From RPQJ01 sp041910015 (GTDB taxonomy: Bacteria; Pseudomonadota; Gammaproteobacteria; Steroidobacterales; Steroidobacteraceae): a stretch of 16,396 nt of DNA. The DNA lies in the NCBI GenBank assembly GCA_041910015.1, contig JAYRRR010000061.1, positions 1 to 16,396 on the forward strand. The letters are read 5' to 3'. The notes below the pieces were generated by a model that did not search any database, had not been told where the DNA came from, and saw only the letters and a program-made list of their open reading frames with translations. How positions within the stretch are numbered: the first letter of the stretch is position 1; every line of letters begins with the position of its first letter. Of the stretch, positions 1-7,135 are shown piece by piece. The position numbers were made by a program, and so were the translations under genes.

Positions 1-28
1 AACCGTAACACTGGCACCTCAGCCCACT

Positions 29-1033
29 TCAGCCGACGGTGTCGACGAGGCCCCAGACCAGGGCCTGCGCGGCGTCGATGCGCGTTGCCGAAAGACCGAG
101 GTACGCGGTCCGCTGGCGGCCGATGCGACGCGGCAGGCTGACGCAGCCGCCGGCGCCGGGAATCAGCCCGAGGCGGATCTCGGGGAGCTGGAAGAACGTG
201 TCGTGTCGGGCATGGACCCGTCGCCCGAACGCCGGCAGTTCCACGCCAGCACCGACACAGGCGCCGTGCAGCCGGAACTCGACTCGATCGACGCAGCGCA
301 GCAGCAGCGCAGCGGGCAGTCGCAGGCTGCGCACCGCGTGAGCCGTGGCCGGATCGGGCGCGGTGCCGAACTCGTCGAGGTCGCCGCCCGAACTGAAGCA
401 CGGGCCGTTGCCGGAGACGCACGCGGTCGCAATCGACCGATCGGCCGTGACGAGTTGCAGCGCCTCCCACAGTCCGTCGCGCATCTCGAGGGACATGGAA
501 TTACGCCGGGCGGGGCGATTCAGGCGGATCTCGAGCCGGTCGTCGTGCCGTTCCAGGACGACGGCCGGGCCCGGCTCGCGGTGTGGCGGCACACGCGGCG
601 CGCGGCGCCCCGACAACCAGCGCCGGAACTCGGGACCGCCCTGCAGCGTCGCGTAGGCGAGTGACTCGACGAGCAGCGCCTGCTCGGTCGTGAGGTGCTC
701 CGTTGCCCGCAGAACCTGCACGAACGTCATGGCCGCGAGCGGCGCGCGACGGACGTTGTCGAGCATCGCGGTCGCCTCGCCGGCATCGTCGACGAGCACG
801 TCGCATGCCTGCAACACGGCGTCCGGCGCGTCTGGCCCGCTGATCGCGATCACCGGACAGGCCTGCCTGCCCAGCCAGCGAGCGATGGCGGCCTGCTCGC
901 CGGGCGGACAGTCGGCCGGCACGTCCAGCCGCAGGAAGAGATACGGCGTCGCGGCCAGCGGCGAGACGGCATCCACGACGGGCGCATGCACGAGCTTGCG
1001 CCATTCGTCGAAGCCGGTCGGCTCAGCGCTCAC
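29..1033 (-). CDS. Enoyl-CoA hydratase/isomerase (crotonase) family protein with rearranged architecture
   Basis: This is a 334-residue protein that probably acts on a CoA thioester in the cytoplasm, by hydration, isomerisation or C-C hydrolysis. Residues about 157-334 form a crotonase core. The first oxyanion-hole strand is FSSGGDLDEFG (213-223), the second is GACVGAGVE (257-265), and PEIRLGLIPGAGG (284-296) follows; E265 and E285 sit at the two usual catalytic glutamate positions. The core stops at GLVDTVG, where normal crotonases continue with about 60 more residues of C-terminal helices. Residues about 96-145 (RAPLAA, VESLAYATL, GPEFRRWL) look like exactly those helices. Residues 30-83 resemble a worn-down crotonase beta core. 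The start is GTG, 9 nt downstream of the oxidoreductase stop, which suggests translational coupling. It is the last visible gene of the operon. The family is confident; the reaction is unknown. Confidence 0.87.
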   Translation of the reverse strand: MSAEPTGFDEWRKLVHAPVVDAVSPLAATPYLFLRLDVPADCPPGEQAAIARWLGRQACPVIAISGPDAPDAVLQACDVLVDDAGEATAMLDNVRRAPLAAMTFVQVLRATEHLTTEQALLVESLAYATLQGGPEFRRWLSGRRAPRVPPHREPGPAVVLERHDDRLEIRLNRPARRNSMSLEMRDGLWEALQLVTADRSIATACVSGNGPCFSSGGDLDEFGTAPDPATAHAVRSLRLPAALLLRCVDRVEFRLHGACVGAGVELPAFGRRVHARHDTFFQLPEIRLGLIPGAGGCVSLPRRIGRQRTAYLGLSATRIDAAQALVWGLVDTVG

Positions 1034-1042
1034 GCGGGCGGC

Positions 1043-1918
1043 TCACACCCTGGCGATCATCTCCGCGGCAACCCGTTCCATGGCCTCGCACTTCTGGGCA
1101 AGCGTCGTGTTCGGACCGAGCGTGAACGCAAACGGAAATACCGTGTAGCCGGTCGCACCGGCGTCTTCGAGCCGCCGCACGTCGGCGGGCGTCATCGGCC
1201 GCTCGTCCCAGATGGCCACGATCGAGTTGAACGGCCTGTTGCGCGTACCGTATTCCCTGCGCAGCCGGTCGAGCGTCGCGAGCGATTCGAGCGCCTGCTC
1301 GAGCGTCTGTCCCGGCGCGACCCAGCCATCGCCGGTCCTCGCCGCGCGACGCAGCGCCGGTTCGCTCGTGCCGCCGATCAGGATCGGCACCGGCGCCGGT
1401 GGCACGGGCGTCATGCAGATGCGCGGGAAGTCGAAGAACTGGCCGTGATGCTCGACGAATCCGCCGGCCTGCAACTTGCGGATGACCTCGATGCACTCGT
1501 CGTAGCGCTTGCCACGCGTGTGGAAGTCGACGCCCATCATGTCGAACTCTTCCTTCATCCAGCCCGCGCCGGTCCCCATGTGCAAGCGGCCGTTGGAGAA
1601 GTACCCGAGACTGCCGGTCGCCTTCGCGACGTCGAGCGGGTGGCGCAGCGGCAGGATGTAGATGTTCGTGCAGAAGTGCAGCTTCCGCGTGATGGCCGCG
1701 AGCGCGCCGATCAGCGACCAGGCGTCTGGCCAGAGCGTGTCCTCGCGGAACTGTGGCGGCTTGTGGTCCGCCGAATACAGGTACTTGGACTCCTGCTTCT
1801 CCGGATGCACGAGATGATCCGACACCTGGACGCCATGGAAGCCCACGTTCTCGGCCACCTTGGCGACGTCGTAGAGCTGGTCGCCCTCGCAGAGGAACGA
1901 CGATTGCCAGAATTGCAT
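1043..1918 (-). CDS. LLM-class (luciferase-like) oxidoreductase, probably F420-dependent
   Basis: This 291-residue protein has a luciferase-like TIM-barrel fold and should transfer hydride between F420 (or FMN) and an organic substrate in the cytoplasm. Visible family marks are VSDH (32-35), the strand TNIYILPLRHP (84-94) followed by DVAKA, SNGRLHMGTGAGW (108-120) with E123/E124, IGGTSEPALRRAARTGDGW (181-199), and a usual family length. The pattern matches the F420-dependent LLM subfamily that includes TIGR03619-type proteins. The start is ATG with an excellent ribosome-binding site, AAGGAG, 5 nt upstream. It lies 71 nt after the SnoaL-like gene and 9 nt before the crotonase gene. The nearby F420 precursor synthase strongly favours F420 over FMN. 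The substrate cannot be read from sequence. Confidence 0.92.
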   Translation of the reverse strand: MQFWQSSFLCEGDQLYDVAKVAENVGFHGVQVSDHLVHPEKQESKYLYSADHKPPQFREDTLWPDAWSLIGALAAITRKLHFCTNIYILPLRHPLDVAKATGSLGYFSNGRLHMGTGAGWMKEEFDMMGVDFHTRGKRYDECIEVIRKLQAGGFVEHHGQFFDFPRICMTPVPPAPVPILIGGTSEPALRRAARTGDGWVAPGQTLEQALESLATLDRLRREYGTRNRPFNSIVAIWDERPMTPADVRRLEDAGATGYTVFPFAFTLGPNTTLAQKCEAMERVAAEMIARV

Positions 1919-1946
1919 CCCGACTCCTTAGAAGTTGCGTTGCGGG

Positions 1947-1963
1947 GCCGGCATGGTGCCGGC
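1947..1963. repeat. Perfect 7-bp inverted repeat between the SnoaL-like and LLM genes
   Basis: GCCGGCA (1947-1953) and TGCCGGC (1957-1963) pair perfectly around a 3-nt loop in the 71-nt intercistronic gap. No T-run follows on the minus strand, so it is more likely an mRNA-stabilising or processing hairpin than a terminator. Function is inferred only from structure and position. Confidence 0.4.
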
Positions 1964-1989
1964 AAGTCGTTGTGTCGCCGGTCCGGGGC

Positions 1990-2538
1990 TCAGCCGATCC
2001 CGGGCACGGTCGGGTCGAGCGATTCCGCGGGCAGCTTGCGTCCCTTCACGCCCAGCGTGTTGACGGTCAGCTTCGGCGTCTTCTCGATGCGCTCGATCTT
2101 TTCGTAGATCCGCTCGTAGCTCTGGTGCTTGATCAGCCACCGTCCATCCACCTTGACGTAGCGATCGACGTAGATCGCCGTGCCTTCGGTCCGAACCATG
2201 TGGCGCAGGTTCAGGAAGTCGTCGTGCAGGTACCACTTTCCGGTCGCTTCCGTCTCGCTCAGGATCTCGATCTCGGGGTGATGCCCGTTGTGACGGGCGA
2301 CGCACTCGGCATTGAACGAGCTGGCGATCATCTCGATGAACTCGTCCTGGTCCTTCAACTCGATACGGTAGCTGCCGCCAACGTAGCAGGTGGTCACGTC
2401 CGGTGCCGTGAGCTGTCTCAGCTCGTCGAGGTTCACCGTGTCGATGCAGCGGAAATAGGCGTGCTTGAGGCGCTTGATGTCCTCGATGTCGCGCAGCACC
2501 TGGATCTGTCGCGCGAGTTCCTGGAGTGTCACCGTCAT
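1990..2538 (-). CDS. SnoaL-like / NTF2-fold protein
   Basis: This 182-residue protein matches the SnoaL_4-type NTF2 fold, a cone-shaped alpha+beta barrel used by small isomerases, dehydratases, cyclases and ring-hydroxylating dioxygenase beta subunits. Visible features are an N-terminal helix, IKRLKHAYFRCID (21-33), the segment ARHNGHHPEIEI (81-92), and the strands YVDRYVKVDGRWLIKHQSY (123-141). The C-terminal tail after residue 150 is probably flexible. The ATG at 2538 is chosen because GGGGGAG lies about 7 nt upstream; an in-frame GTG/ATG-type extension to 2616 adds only Arg/Pro-rich sequence. It sits 91 nt downstream of the Cof fusion and 71 nt before the LLM gene. It probably handles a pathway intermediate, but it could be a dehydratase, an isomerase or a non-catalytic binding protein. 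Confidence 0.88.
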   Translation of the reverse strand: MTVTLQELARQIQVLRDIEDIKRLKHAYFRCIDTVNLDELRQLTAPDVTTCYVGGSYRIELKDQDEFIEMIASSFNAECVARHNGHHPEIEILSETEATGKWYLHDDFLNLRHMVRTEGTAIYVDRYVKVDGRWLIKHQSYERIYEKIERIEKTPKLTVNTLGVKGRKLPAESLDPTVPGIG

Positions 2539-2629
2539 TCGTCGTCTCCCCCTGTGGATTCGCGCGCGGCCGCCGGAAGGCCGGGCCGGGCGCGCACTGG
2601 AACCATGCGACCACACACGCGGCAGCCGC

Positions 2630-5600
2630 TCACCCCGTCGCCGTCCTGCAGCGCACCACCGCAGCGGCGTCGAACGTCACTTCACCATACAGCGTCGTGC
2701 GCTGCCGGATGGCGCGGCCGATGCCGGCCGCGAGCAACGCCATGGCAGCCGCGTCGAACTCCTGGCCGTTGACACCGCCGGCGGCGCGCGTGATCGACTC
2801 GTACATGAGCGTGCCGCCGAGATCGTTCGCGCCGGCCTGCAGGCAGAGCGCCGCACCCTTCGGCCCCATCTTGACCCACGACGTCTGGACGTTGCGGATC
2901 AGTGGATGCAGCGCGAGCCGCGCCACCGCGTGCATGAGCACGGCTTCGCGCAGTGTCGGCCCGGAGCGGGCGCGCCCGCGCCGCCACAGCGGCGACTCGA
3001 CATGCACGAACGGCAACGGCACGAACTCGGTGAATCCCCCGGTCTGCTGCTGCAGGTCACGGATCCGCAGCAGGTGCCGGGCCCAGTGCACGGGCCGCTC
3101 GACGTGACCGAACATGATCGTGGCGGTGGTCCTGAGCCCGAGCCCATGCGCCTCGCGAATGACCTCGAGCCACTGCGCCGTATCGAGCTTGTCGGGACAG
3201 ATGACCGCGCGGACCTCGTCGTCGAGGATCTCGGCCGCCGTTCCCGGCAGTGTGGCGAGACCCGCCGCCTGCAGCTCGGCCAGGTACTCGGCCAGCGACA
3301 GTCCGAGCGACTGCGCTCCGTGGCGGACCTCCAGCGGCGAGAACGCGTGCACGTGCATGCCCGGCACCACCCGCTTGACCGCCGCGACGATGTCGAGATA
3401 CGTGCGTCCCGTGTAATGCGGGTGAATGCCACCCTGCAGGCAGACCTCGGTGGCGCCGCGCTGCCAGGCCTCTGCGGCGCGCTGCGCCACCTGCTTCGCG
3501 TCAAGGTCGTAGGCCGGGCCGCGCAGGCTGGCGGCGCTGCGTCCCTTGGCGAACGCGCAGAAGCCGCAGCGGTGCTGGCAGATGTTCGTGTAATTGATGT
3601 TGCAATTGACGACATGGGTGACCGTGTCTCCGGCCGTCTCGGCGCGCAGCCGGTCTGCCGCACCGAGCACCGCCGGCAGGTCGGGCCCCTGCGCGTCGAA
3701 CAACCGGACGATGTCCGCTTCCGACAACCGGGAGCCCCGGCTGGCCCGGCGCAGCACGCTGCGGATTTCCGCCGAGGCGGCGACGGCGCGCCGACGTGGC
3801 CCGACCCAATGGGCCGTCGTGATGGGCAGGTCCTGACCCTGCCCGGCGTGCCATGCGAATTCGCGAGCGCGCCCGAACGCATCGGCATGGTGCAACACGG
3901 CCGCCTGCAGCGCCGGATCCACCCAGCCCTCCAGCGACTGCACCTGGGCCGGGCCGAGCGCCAGACGCTCGACCAGACGCCGACCCGCCGCTTCCGTCGC
4001 GCTCGCCAGCGCCGCGATCTGCGGCCAGGGCGCTTCCGGGTTGACGTGGTCCGGCGTCACGGGCGATACGCCACCCCAGTCGTTGATGCCGGCCTGGACC
4101 AGTGGTTCGAGCTCCCCGACGCGCAGGTTCGGCGGCGCCTGGATCGACATCGCCGACCCGAAGACCAGGCGCGCTGCGGCGATCGTCCAGAGATGCTCCT
4201 CCAGCGGCGGCTCGGGCGCATTCGCCATGACGGTGCCCGGCTTGGCCCGGAAGTTCTGGATGATGACTTCCTGCAGATGACCGTGGGCATCGTGCAGGTC
4301 GCGCAGCGCGAGCAGCGACTCGATGCGCTCCTCCCGCGTCTCGCCGATGCCTACCAGCAGGCCGCTGGTGAGTGCCACGCCCTGCTCGCCAGCCGCGCGG
4401 ATCGTAGCGAGCCGCACCGCCGGCGCCTTGTCGGGGCAACCCCAGTGCGGGCCGCCGCGCTCGCACAGGCGCTCCGACGCCGACTCGAGCATGATGCCCA
4501 TGGACACGGCCACGGGCCGCAGCCGCGCAATTTCCGCAGCCGTCATGACACCCGGATTGAGGTGTACCAGCAGGCCCGTTTCCTGATGGACGAGGCGGGC
4601 CATCTTCTCGACGTACTCGAGAGTCGTGGCACAACCCAGCGCCTCGAGTGCGACGCGAGCGGCACGGTAGCGGAGTTCCGGCTTGTCGCCGAGCGTGAAC
4701 AGCGCCTCCTTGCACCCCGCGGCCGCTCCGGCGCGTGCGATCTCGAGCACCTGGTCCGGCGACAGGTAGGCCGGCGTCCCCGCCGCCGGCACGTGGGCAA
4801 ACGTGCAGTAACGGCACACGTCCCGACACAACTGCGTGATCGGGATGAATACCTTGCGGGAATAGCTGACGGCGCGGCCGAATCCGCGCAGCGTCAGCGC
4901 CTCGGCCACCCCCATGAGGTCCGCGGCCCGGGCGGAGACGAGCGCCAGCGCCTCCTCGCGATCCACGCGGCCGGTCTTGCGCCCGGTGCCCCGTGCCGTC
5001 GCGCGCGAACGAGCCGCCGCAGCCGAATCGCGCCGCAGGAAAGCGTAGCGCCGACCGCCGCGCTGCACGAGCTCCACCAGGTCGGTGGGCTCATCGACGT
5101 CCGTCTCGAGTCCGGGCAGGCGGACGGTCTGCGTCGCCATCGCGAGCCGCCGGGCCGCCGCGCCGTGCCGCGCGTAGCTGTCCGCACCAAAGCAGAAAGG
5201 CAAGGACGACGGCAGGCGCACGAACAGCGCATTGGTGCCGGTGCCGTGCCGGTCCGGGGCCAGTGCCACGTCGGTCGCGCGCCCCACAGCGACGAACTGA
5301 TCGATCTCCGCGGCCGTGACGAATGGCAGGTCCGCATGCAGCACGAGCAGTTCCGTCACCCCGCGTTGCTGCAGTTGGCGCGCCGCAGACGACAGCGCAT
5401 CGTTGAGACCGGTGCCCGGATCCTCGAGCGCGAGAACCTGTGGATCGACGCGACCGGGCTCCGTAGTCACCACGGCGATGCCCGCGACCGCCCCACTGCC
5501 GCGCAACGCAGCGAGCACGTCTTTCAGCATGGTATCGGCGAGCTTTTCGCGCTGTGGCAGCGACAGCCTTCCGGCCAGGCGCGCCTTGCGCCCGGGCCCG

Positions 5601-5632
5601 GTCTTGACGGCCACCAGCGCCCAGCAGCTCAT
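2630..5632 (-). CDS. cofCGH: Trifunctional CofC-CofG-CofH fusion (F420 precursor biosynthesis)
   Basis: This 1000-residue cytoplasmic protein covers three F420 biosynthesis activities. Residues 1-about 200 are CofC-like guanylyltransferase, which makes the GDP-activated lactyl/glyceryl donor: DLP (101-103), DRHGTGTNAL (127-136), FGADSYARH (148-156). Residues about 225-545 are the radical-SAM CofG half of FO synthase, with cluster cysteines C269, C273 and C276, NFRAKPGT (460-467) and NDWGGVSPVTPDHVNPE (517-533). Residues about 620-985 are CofH, with cysteines C685, C689 and C692, then QGGIHP (733-738), HAFSPLEV (762-769) and PGTAAEILDD (796-805). All signature residues look intact. The ATG at 5632 is chosen because AGAGG lies 8 nt upstream; a TTG at 5638 would be too close to it. 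CofG-CofH fusions (FbiC) are standard in Actinobacteria; the added N-terminal CofC is unusual. An Ala/Arg-rich linker joins CofC to CofG at about 203-222. Confidence 0.95.
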   Translation of the reverse strand: MSCWALVAVKTGPGRKARLAGRLSLPQREKLADTMLKDVLAALRGSGAVAGIAVVTTEPGRVDPQVLALEDPGTGLNDALSSAARQLQQRGVTELLVLHADLPFVTAAEIDQFVAVGRATDVALAPDRHGTGTNALFVRLPSSLPFCFGADSYARHGAAARRLAMATQTVRLPGLETDVDEPTDLVELVQRGGRRYAFLRRDSAAAARSRATARGTGRKTGRVDREEALALVSARAADLMGVAEALTLRGFGRAVSYSRKVFIPITQLCRDVCRYCTFAHVPAAGTPAYLSPDQVLEIARAGAAAGCKEALFTLGDKPELRYRAARVALEALGCATTLEYVEKMARLVHQETGLLVHLNPGVMTAAEIARLRPVAVSMGIMLESASERLCERGGPHWGCPDKAPAVRLATIRAAGEQGVALTSGLLVGIGETREERIESLLALRDLHDAHGHLQEVIIQNFRAKPGTVMANAPEPPLEEHLWTIAAARLVFGSAMSIQAPPNLRVGELEPLVQAGINDWGGVSPVTPDHVNPEAPWPQIAALASATEAAGRRLVERLALGPAQVQSLEGWVDPALQAAVLHHADAFGRAREFAWHAGQGQDLPITTAHWVGPRRRAVAASAEIRSVLRRASRGSRLSEADIVRLFDAQGPDLPAVLGAADRLRAETAGDTVTHVVNCNINYTNICQHRCGFCAFAKGRSAASLRGPAYDLDAKQVAQRAAEAWQRGATEVCLQGGIHPHYTGRTYLDIVAAVKRVVPGMHVHAFSPLEVRHGAQSLGLSLAEYLAELQAAGLATLPGTAAEILDDEVRAVICPDKLDTAQWLEVIREAHGLGLRTTATIMFGHVERPVHWARHLLRIRDLQQQTGGFTEFVPLPFVHVESPLWRRGRARSGPTLREAVLMHAVARLALHPLIRNVQTSWVKMGPKGAALCLQAGANDLGGTLMYESITRAAGGVNGQEFDAAAMALLAAGIGRAIRQRTTLYGEVTFDAAAVVRCRTATG

Positions 5633-5638
5633 GGCCAA

Positions 5639-5765
5639 AACCTCTGGACGCGGGCGCCCGGCAGGCCTGGCCGACTTTGATCAACACGCGCTGTCTGCAT
5701 GGCGCCCATCACCGTCGAAGGCTATTCGGGAATGCGGTTCGTCGTCCTACCCCACGAGGACTATC
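5639..5765. promoter_or_regulatory. Leader of the Cof fusion with three short palindromes
   Basis: The gap between the LuxR gene and the Cof fusion carries three perfect palindromes close together: CGGGCGCCCG (5651-5660), CAGGCCTG (5662-5669) and TTGATCAA (5677-5684). They lie 19-52 nt upstream of the cofCGH start, where an operator would be expected. No convincing -35/-10 pair is visible. In GC-rich DNA the first two palindromes could be chance. An open frame on the plus strand here shows no family features and is not annotated. Confidence 0.25.
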
Positions 5766-5767
5766 CC

Positions 5768-5798
5768 GCCGCCGCCCGCCTCGACGGCCGGCGGCGGC
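5768..5798 (-). terminator. Strong GC hairpin just after the LuxR-type gene
   Basis: GCCGCCGCC (5768-5776) pairs perfectly with GGCGGCGGC (5790-5798). After one C/C mismatch, GCC (5778-5780) pairs with GGC (5786-5788) around the loop TCGAC. It begins 8 nt past the stop codon of the regulator. No T-tract follows on the minus strand, so it is terminator-like, not a classical intrinsic terminator; it might only partially separate the regulator from cofCGH. Confidence 0.45.
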
Positions 5799-5805
5799 TG
5801 ACACC

Positions 5806-6984
5806 TCAGCTGATCGATGCGACGCTGTTGAGCAACATGTGCACCAGCGTCGTCTGGCGGCGGATGCCGGTCTTCGCGAAGATCGAGCGCAGGTGCGCGC
5901 GAATGGTGTTCTTGCGGATCTTGAGCTCCGCCGCAGCCTCGTCGAGGGTCAGGCCGTTCGCCAGGAGCAGGGCCAGCATCGCTTCCGCGCTCGTCAGGCC
6001 GAACAGGTGCCGGATCATCTCGTGGGACAGCTGCGACTTGCGGTCCGGATCGCGGATGAACGCGACGGCCGTGGGTCGGTGTCTGTCCTCCGACCAGGCG
6101 CCGAGCGGAACCGGCCGCACGAGCACACCGAGACTGGCCCGCCCGGAGCGGCGCGTCAGCGACATCGCCTCGGGCACCGCAGGCGTCGTGCCCGGTGAAG
6201 TCAGCGCCAGCTTGATGAGTCGCTGCAGCTCGCGATCCTCGACGGGGAATTCGGCGTGCAGTGCGTTCTGGACGATTCGCAGGCCGTCCTTCTCCGCGAG
6301 CAACGCGTCGGCGACGCGATTGGTCCGCATGACCAGGCCCTTTTCGTCGAATACCACCGTGCCGACCAGCATGCGGTCCATCGTCGTCGCATAGAGCAGG
6401 CGTTCCGTCTCGATGAGGTCCATGCGCGAATGCAGGGTCACGGCGCGCTTCAGGTGCGGCACGAGCGCCTGACAAAGCGCCTTTTCCCCCGCCGAGAAGT
6501 CCTCCTCGCCCGCAGGCCGCGTGATGCGCAACCGGCAGTCAGCGCCGCCCTCGGTGACGATGTCGGCCCCCATGATGAAGCGGATCTGATTCGGCTCGAG
6601 GAACGCCTTGTAGAACTCGCCGCCGATCCAGGACGTGTCGATCATCTCGTCGATCGTGACGACGCGCCCGACTGGCAACCCGACGAACGGGTCCATCGAG
6701 AACACTTCGTAATGGCTGTAGGCGGCATTGTAGACCTCGGGGCCCCGCTCGCCGGCGCGGACCAGCAGCGCCGGCTGGTCCGCCGACGCCGGCCGCAGGA
6801 TCAGCGTCACCCAGTTCGCCCGGAGGATCTCGCGCAGCATGACCAGCGCGCCGGCCCACGGTACGGATTCGAGCGGCCCCTGGTAGATCGCACCGAGCAG
6901 CGTGCTGAATCGTTCGAACGACAGCGGCACGGTGTCGGAGCACGCGGGTTCGGGTCGCCGCGTCGACGCTGGCGTCGAGTTCAC
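5806..6984 (-). CDS. LuxR-type (GerE HTH) transcriptional regulator
   Basis: This is a 392-residue DNA-binding regulator. The C-terminal LuxR/GerE helix-turn-helix spans about 329-390, with LTSAEAMLALLLANG, LTLDEAAAELKIRKNTIRAHL and IFAKTG. Upstream are two probable sensory regions: about 25-180 (start FERFSTLLGAIYQGPLESVPW) and about 185-315, where LVGTVVFDEKGLVMRTNRVAD is PAS-like. No receiver domain with a phospho-acceptor Asp and no recognisable acyl-homoserine-lactone binding motif is seen, so it may sense a small ligand directly. The start is uncertain: GTG at 6984 is proposed, GTG at 6930 would begin just before the conserved part, and an ATG at 7164 lies inside the preceding dehydrogenase gene and adds low-complexity sequence. 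Its position between the dehydrogenase and cofCGH suggests it controls this locus. Confidence 0.88.
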   Translation of the reverse strand: MNSTPASTRRPEPACSDTVPLSFERFSTLLGAIYQGPLESVPWAGALVMLREILRANWVTLILRPASADQPALLVRAGERGPEVYNAAYSHYEVFSMDPFVGLPVGRVVTIDEMIDTSWIGGEFYKAFLEPNQIRFIMGADIVTEGGADCRLRITRPAGEEDFSAGEKALCQALVPHLKRAVTLHSRMDLIETERLLYATTMDRMLVGTVVFDEKGLVMRTNRVADALLAEKDGLRIVQNALHAEFPVEDRELQRLIKLALTSPGTTPAVPEAMSLTRRSGRASLGVLVRPVPLGAWSEDRHRPTAVAFIRDPDRKSQLSHEMIRHLFGLTSAEAMLALLLANGLTLDEAAAELKIRKNTIRAHLRSIFAKTGIRRQTTLVHMLLNSVASIS

Positions 6985-7042
6985 TGCGCTGCTTGAGCCT
7001 GTCCTGGTTCGAACGACGGGCAAAGATCCCGACAGGGGCGCC

Positions 7043-7073
7043 GGAAGCCCCGCCGTCCGGCGGTGAGGCTTCC
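7043..7073. repeat. Long hairpin between the dehydrogenase and LuxR-type genes
   Basis: GGAAGCC (7043-7049) pairs with GGCTTCC (7067-7073), and CCGCCG (7050-7055) pairs with CGGCGG (7058-7063); only a TGA bulge interrupts the 13-bp stem. It lies in the 151-nt gap after the dehydrogenase stop, about 60 nt upstream of the regulator start. No T-run follows on either strand. It could end dehydrogenase transcripts or act as an attenuator in the regulator leader. Confidence 0.4.
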
Positions 7074-7135
7074 ACGGTCCATGATAGGCGTAGGTTCGGT
7101 GACCCTGCAATCCGCCGCCGGCCGCCGAACGCGGC

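Noticed and set aside
1..31. A frameshift that would have cut the crotonase C-terminus
   Set aside because: Another frame is open to the window edge (codons reading L-K-W-A-E-V), but it does not resemble the normal crotonase tail, and tail-like helices are already present near the N-terminus. Only 28 bases are visible, so it cannot be fully excluded.
695..2107. A 470-residue plus-strand open frame across the crotonase, LLM and SnoaL genes
   Set aside because: It spans three real genes and their gaps on the other strand, and shows no domain.
2562..2595. GCGCGC arms in the gap between the Cof fusion and the SnoaL-like gene as a terminator
   Set aside because: The arms are self-complementary low-complexity GC sequence, the inner pairing is poor and no T-run follows. 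The genes are more likely co-transcribed.
2465..5680. A very long open frame on the plus strand opposite the Cof fusion
   Set aside because: It mirrors the GC-rich codon pattern of the real minus-strand gene, is full of Arg/His/Asp/Val runs, and has no family motifs. The minus strand holds all conserved CofC, CofG and CofH signatures.
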